This document shows positions 60,922-64,000 of a stretch of 64,000 bases of DNA, in pieces (position 1 is the first letter of the stretch; each line of letters starts with the position of its first letter). The notes below the pieces were generated by a model. The model saw nothing but the letters and a program-made list of their open reading frames with translations. It was not told where the DNA came from and searched no databases. The position numbers were made by a program, and so were the translations under genes. Source of the stretch: G963677445 sp963678275 (lineage in GTDB: Bacteria; Bacteroidota; Ignavibacteria; Ignavibacteriales; Melioribacteraceae); the NCBI GenBank assembly GCA_963678275.1, contig OY782765.1:4526001-4590000 (forward strand). The letters run 5' to 3'.

Positions 60922-63672
60922 ATGAAAACAAGACTGATGATTTTTTATCTTTTTGTCGGCGGATTTTTTTTCGGGCATGCTGCATTTTACGGTCAGCAGA
61001 TTAATGATTTTTTGGTGAATGAACATGCCTCACCGGATGGCAGCGAACAGGAAATGCCATATATTGACGGAGATGGAGAGGGCAATTATGTAATAGCGTG
61101 GATGGATAAACGGAACGGATCCAGCTTTGATATCTACGCGCAGATAATCAACCAGGAGGGTTCCTTAGAGGGAGAAAATTTTAAGGTAAATGACGACTCC
61201 GGTTTCGCGGCGCGGTATGACCCCTCTGTGGCAGTGGCCCCCGACAGAAGTTTTATGATAGTCTGGCTTGATAAAAGCACGGGGGAGTGGAATGTATTTG
61301 GCCGTTTGTTTTCGGCCGGCGGAGAACCTGCCGGGGGGAAGTTTCAGATAAATGAAGAAACGGGGGATGAAGAACAGGAGGACCCGGAAGTATCGGTCGA
61401 CAGCAGCGGAAACTTTGTGGTTGTCTGGTCCGATGAAAAAAATGGCGACTGGGATATTTATGGACAAAGATACACCGGCGAAGGTGTGGCGATAGGAAAT
61501 AATTTCAGGGTTAACAGCGACGAAAGCGGCGAACTTCAGTACTGGCCCCAGACAGACTGTTATAAAAACGGCGAATTTTTAGTTTCCTGGATTGATCAGC
61601 GAGATGGCGTCGATTATGATATTTACGCGCAATATTTTAATAATGACGGAACCCCCCGTGGAGATAATTTTCAGGTAAATACCGATACAGACGCGGCGTT
61701 TCAACTGAGGCCGGATATAAAATTTAAAGAGAACGGCGATTATATTATAACCTGGGAAGATAAAAGGAATGGTGACTGGGATATTTATTTCCAGCAGTTT
61801 TATAATGATGGAACTCCTTATGGGGAAAACAGAAAAACCGGCGGATCTCTGACAGGCAGCAACCAGCGGAACGCTTTTGTTTCAACAGATACCACAGGCA
61901 GCTTTGTGATCTGCTGGGAAGATACAAGAAATGATTACTGCGATATTTTCGCTGAGCGATTTTACCCGGACGGGAGCGCCGCCGGAGAATGTTTTATGGT
62001 CAATACCGATTCGGTCGACTGCTATAATTATTATTCAACCATTGCCGGCGATAAAACCGGCAATTTTATCATCGCCTGGGAGGATCACCGGTTCGGCTTT
62101 AATGGTGAAATTTTCGCGCAATATTTTCAAAACGACGGAACCCCCTCTGAAGAAAACTTTGGTATCAACGATGACTATGGAAGTGAAAATCAGAAATCTC
62201 CCTCTATCGCGTCCGATAGCAGCGGCAATTTTGTTATTACCTGGACAGATTACAGAAATATATATGAGGATATCTTCTGCCAGCGGTATCTTTCCGACGG
62301 CACGCCAACAGGGCCGAATTTTAAAATAAATGATGATACATTAAACGTTGCCCAGTGGTCGTCCGATATCGATATGGACCCCGCCGGAAATTTTGTTGTT
62401 GCGTGGGAAGACTTCCGCGATTATTATTATATGGGCCTCATATACGCGCAGCGGTTTACAGCGCAGGGTGAACCGATTGACTCTAACTTCAGGGTAAGTT
62501 ACCTGGGGGGAGCGATCCATTACAGCCCCGATGTTATGTGCAGAAATGACGGAAGTTTTTTAATAACCTGGGCCGATTCTGACGAAGGAGCGTTAAACAA
62601 TGATAAAAGAGAAGCAAAAACAGGTCCGGAGGAATATTACCAGCTATTTACAAATGACCTGCTTACCGATGAACCGGATATCTGGGCGCAGCTATTTTCG
62701 GCAGAAGGAGTTACTGTTGGCGCTAATTTCAGGGTGAATGATGATATTCCCTCTTATCAGAAAAATCCTTCGGCTGCGTCAGATTCAGCGGGGAATTTTA
62801 TCATTGTCTGGTCGGATGACAGATCGGGAAATGATGAAATATTTTACCAGCGATATGATAAATACGGAATAGCTATCGACAGCAACATTGTGGTTCAGAC
62901 AGACATTTTCAGCATGGATAAAGCGCGCCCCTCAATCGGCTGTGATTTGAGCGGTAATTTTGTCATTGTATGGAGTGACAGCAGAAACGGCAAAAGTGAA
63001 ATCACAGGGCAACGCTTTTCAAAAGATGGAACACAATTGGGAAATAATTTCAGGGTGAATGACGATACAGCCGACGTTTATCATGTTATGCCGAAGATAT
63101 CTGTTAACGATGAAGGGAATTTTGTTGTTATCTGGCAGGATGACCATTCAGGAAATGATGAAATTTATGCCCGGAAATTTCTCAGCGGCGGCGAGCCTCT
63201 CGGCGCGGCTTTTCGGGTAGCGGGAGCTGATGAGGGAATTCGGTCGGCAGGATCAGTCTCATTGGGTAAAGATAGAATATTCTGCGCCTGGCAGGACACA
63301 CGTAATATAAATGCCGGTTATGATATCTGGGCAAATGTTAAAGACTGGGTAAGAATATCATCAAATGAAGATGATGATCAGAATATACTTCCAAATACAG
63401 CCAGGCTGTATCAGAATTATCCCAATCCTTTTAACCCGGAAACTGTTATCAGGTATGAACTTCCTTCGGCGGATAAAGTGGAAATCTCAATTTATAATAT
63501 AACCGGGGAGAGGGTGAAAGTCCTGGTTAATAAAGAAGAAGAGCAGGGTGAACACTCTGTAAGATGGAACGGTAAAAATGAATCAGGTTATCCTGTTTCA
63601 TCAGGAGTATATTTTTACATGCTGAAAACTTCCGGCAAAAGAATTGTTCAGAAGATGATCCTGCTCAGGTAA
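60922..63672 (+). CDS. large secreted repeat protein (14 beta-propeller-like units) with T9SS sorting domain
   Basis: 916 residues. Signal peptide to about residue 25 (FYGQQ). Then 14 repeats of about 54 residues, each with the core GNFVIAW-D-R-N-D-DIYAQRF-DG and the end G-NF-VNDD. Fourteen equals two seven-bladed propellers; one repeat (near residue 560-600) has an insertion. The C-terminal 85 residues are a type IX sorting domain (NYPNPFNPETVI, ending KRIVQKMILLR). So it is exported to the surface and probably binds or displays something. A close paralog follows immediately downstream. Confidence 0.88.
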   Translation: MKTRLMIFYLFVGGFFFGHAAFYGQQINDFLVNEHASPDGSEQEMPYIDGDGEGNYVIAWMDKRNGSSFDIYAQIINQEGSLEGENFKVNDDSGFAARYDPSVAVAPDRSFMIVWLDKSTGEWNVFGRLFSAGGEPAGGKFQINEETGDEEQEDPEVSVDSSGNFVVVWSDEKNGDWDIYGQRYTGEGVAIGNNFRVNSDESGELQYWPQTDCYKNGEFLVSWIDQRDGVDYDIYAQYFNNDGTPRGDNFQVNTDTDAAFQLRPDIKFKENGDYIITWEDKRNGDWDIYFQQFYNDGTPYGENRKTGGSLTGSNQRNAFVSTDTTGSFVICWEDTRNDYCDIFAERFYPDGSAAGECFMVNTDSVDCYNYYSTIAGDKTGNFIIAWEDHRFGFNGEIFAQYFQNDGTPSEENFGINDDYGSENQKSPSIASDSSGNFVITWTDYRNIYEDIFCQRYLSDGTPTGPNFKINDDTLNVAQWSSDIDMDPAGNFVVAWEDFRDYYYMGLIYAQRFTAQGEPIDSNFRVSYLGGAIHYSPDVMCRNDGSFLITWADSDEGALNNDKREAKTGPEEYYQLFTNDLLTDEPDIWAQLFSAEGVTVGANFRVNDDIPSYQKNPSAASDSAGNFIIVWSDDRSGNDEIFYQRYDKYGIAIDSNIVVQTDIFSMDKARPSIGCDLSGNFVIVWSDSRNGKSEITGQRFSKDGTQLGNNFRVNDDTADVYHVMPKISVNDEGNFVVIWQDDHSGNDEIYARKFLSGGEPLGAAFRVAGADEGIRSAGSVSLGKDRIFCAWQDTRNINAGYDIWANVKDWVRISSNEDDDQNILPNTARLYQNYPNPFNPETVIRYELPSADKVEISIYNITGERVKVLVNKEEEQGEHSVRWNGKNESGYPVSSGVYFYMLKTSGKRIVQKMILLR

Positions 63673-63913
63673 AGATTTTTGATTTTACCGGGAGAATATA
63701 TTTTATAAAAATGGAAAGATTTAGTAATATAAGGCGAAGCGGCTATCTTTTTCTTAAACCGGCAATGCCGGAACCGACAGAAGGAAACATATCTGAGGGA
63801 ATGTTTCTCAGGTATCACAGGGTAACAATATACCGCGGGCGGAGCAGCGCCCGATTTTCGTAACCGACAGCGCCCATGCCGCAAGATCGCCGATTATTCA
63901 GGGAGAATATGCA
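63673..63913. other. spacer between two paralogous secreted-protein genes
   Basis: About 240 bases, no gene. GGGAGAATAT just before 63914 resembles the GGGAGAATA leader of the upstream paralog, so the two starts share a similar leader. Confidence 0.5.
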
Positions 63914-64000
63914 ATGAAAAAAAGAACAGTGATTTTTTGTATGTTGCTCTGCTGTTTTATCTCGGGGCCTTTTTCACTTTCCGGGCAGCAGATTAACGAT
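63914..64000 (+). CDS. paralogous secreted protein (3' truncated by window)
   Basis: Only 29 codons are present: a signal peptide (MKKRTVIFCMLLCCFI...) followed by GQQIND, which matches GQQINDF at the mature start of the upstream 916-residue protein. It is therefore very likely a second member of the same propeller family. GGGAGAATAT precedes the ATG. Confidence 0.85.
   Translation, partial: MKKRTVIFCMLLCCFISGPFSLSGQQIND

Overview
The window looks like a chromosome segment of a moderately low-GC member of the Bacteroidota/Chlorobiota/Ignavibacteriota assemblage. Two secreted proteins (ending at 774 and 63672) close with the C-terminal sorting module containing NYPNPFNP that is cargo for type IX secretion in this group. 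There is also a TonB-dependent receptor with a carboxypeptidase-D-like N-terminal plug extension, and several lipoproteins with Bacteroidota-like lipoboxes. No rRNA is present, and the only intact tRNA I see is an initiator tRNA. The species cannot be named from the sequence.

Layout. 0-5.6 kb: end of a secreted esterase, a membrane protein, a two-gene unit (DUF1842-like plus chagasin-like protease inhibitor) and a membrane-anchored MutS-like ATPase. 6-13.2 kb: a lipoprotein, a five-repeat protein, a SUKH-family protein, a KamA-type radical SAM enzyme and a polyphosphate kinase 2. 13.3-19 kb: a defence cluster with an MjaI-type restriction enzyme, its beta-class methyltransferase carrying a staphylococcal-nuclease-like tail, a YgiT-type zinc-finger antitoxin-like protein, and a large SIR2-TPR protein. 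19.4-24.9 kb: a membrane protein, an Ntn-type amidase, an ABM-domain protein, then a DUF432-like/MscS/CorA ion-homeostasis operon. 24.9-28.1 kb: repeat-dense DNA holding a tandem array of four GIY-YIG genes, each linked to a damaged copy of an initiator tRNA, next to the intact tRNA. 28.3-35.1 kb: recN, an orphan addiction-module protein, a lipoprotein and a TonB receptor with a small His-rich partner. 36.4-49.6 kb: RDD and SEC-C proteins, a pRiA4b ORF-3-like protein, several secreted hydrolases, an extradiol dioxygenase, a ferredoxin and an AhpD-like protein. 49.6-53.3 kb: a mosaic of intergenic repeats interrupted by a complete IS4-family element. 53.4-64 kb: an AraC regulator, a TlpA-like thioredoxin, two toxin-antitoxin-like pairs, a Tat-exported DUF3795 protein, and two paralogous secreted propeller proteins (the second cut by the window end).

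The most distinctive feature is the non-coding DNA. Many gaps between operons carry modular, palindrome-rich repeats that recur across the window in both orientations: elements bounded by inverted TTCAGAACTCCT-like ends, quadruple-hairpin elements with GAA/TTC loops, paired AACATGTT modules, a short TTTTGCGTAGAATTTAACTC module and a long ATCCTGTTTATC module. Short GC palindromes have also entered tRNA-derived copies. The best candidates for new biology are the GIY-YIG/tRNA array, the SIR2-TPR protein with its young 105-bp repeat array, and the methyltransferase/SNase-like fusion. CTAG, the expected MjaI-type target, appears extremely rare here: I found two sites by eye in 64 kb.
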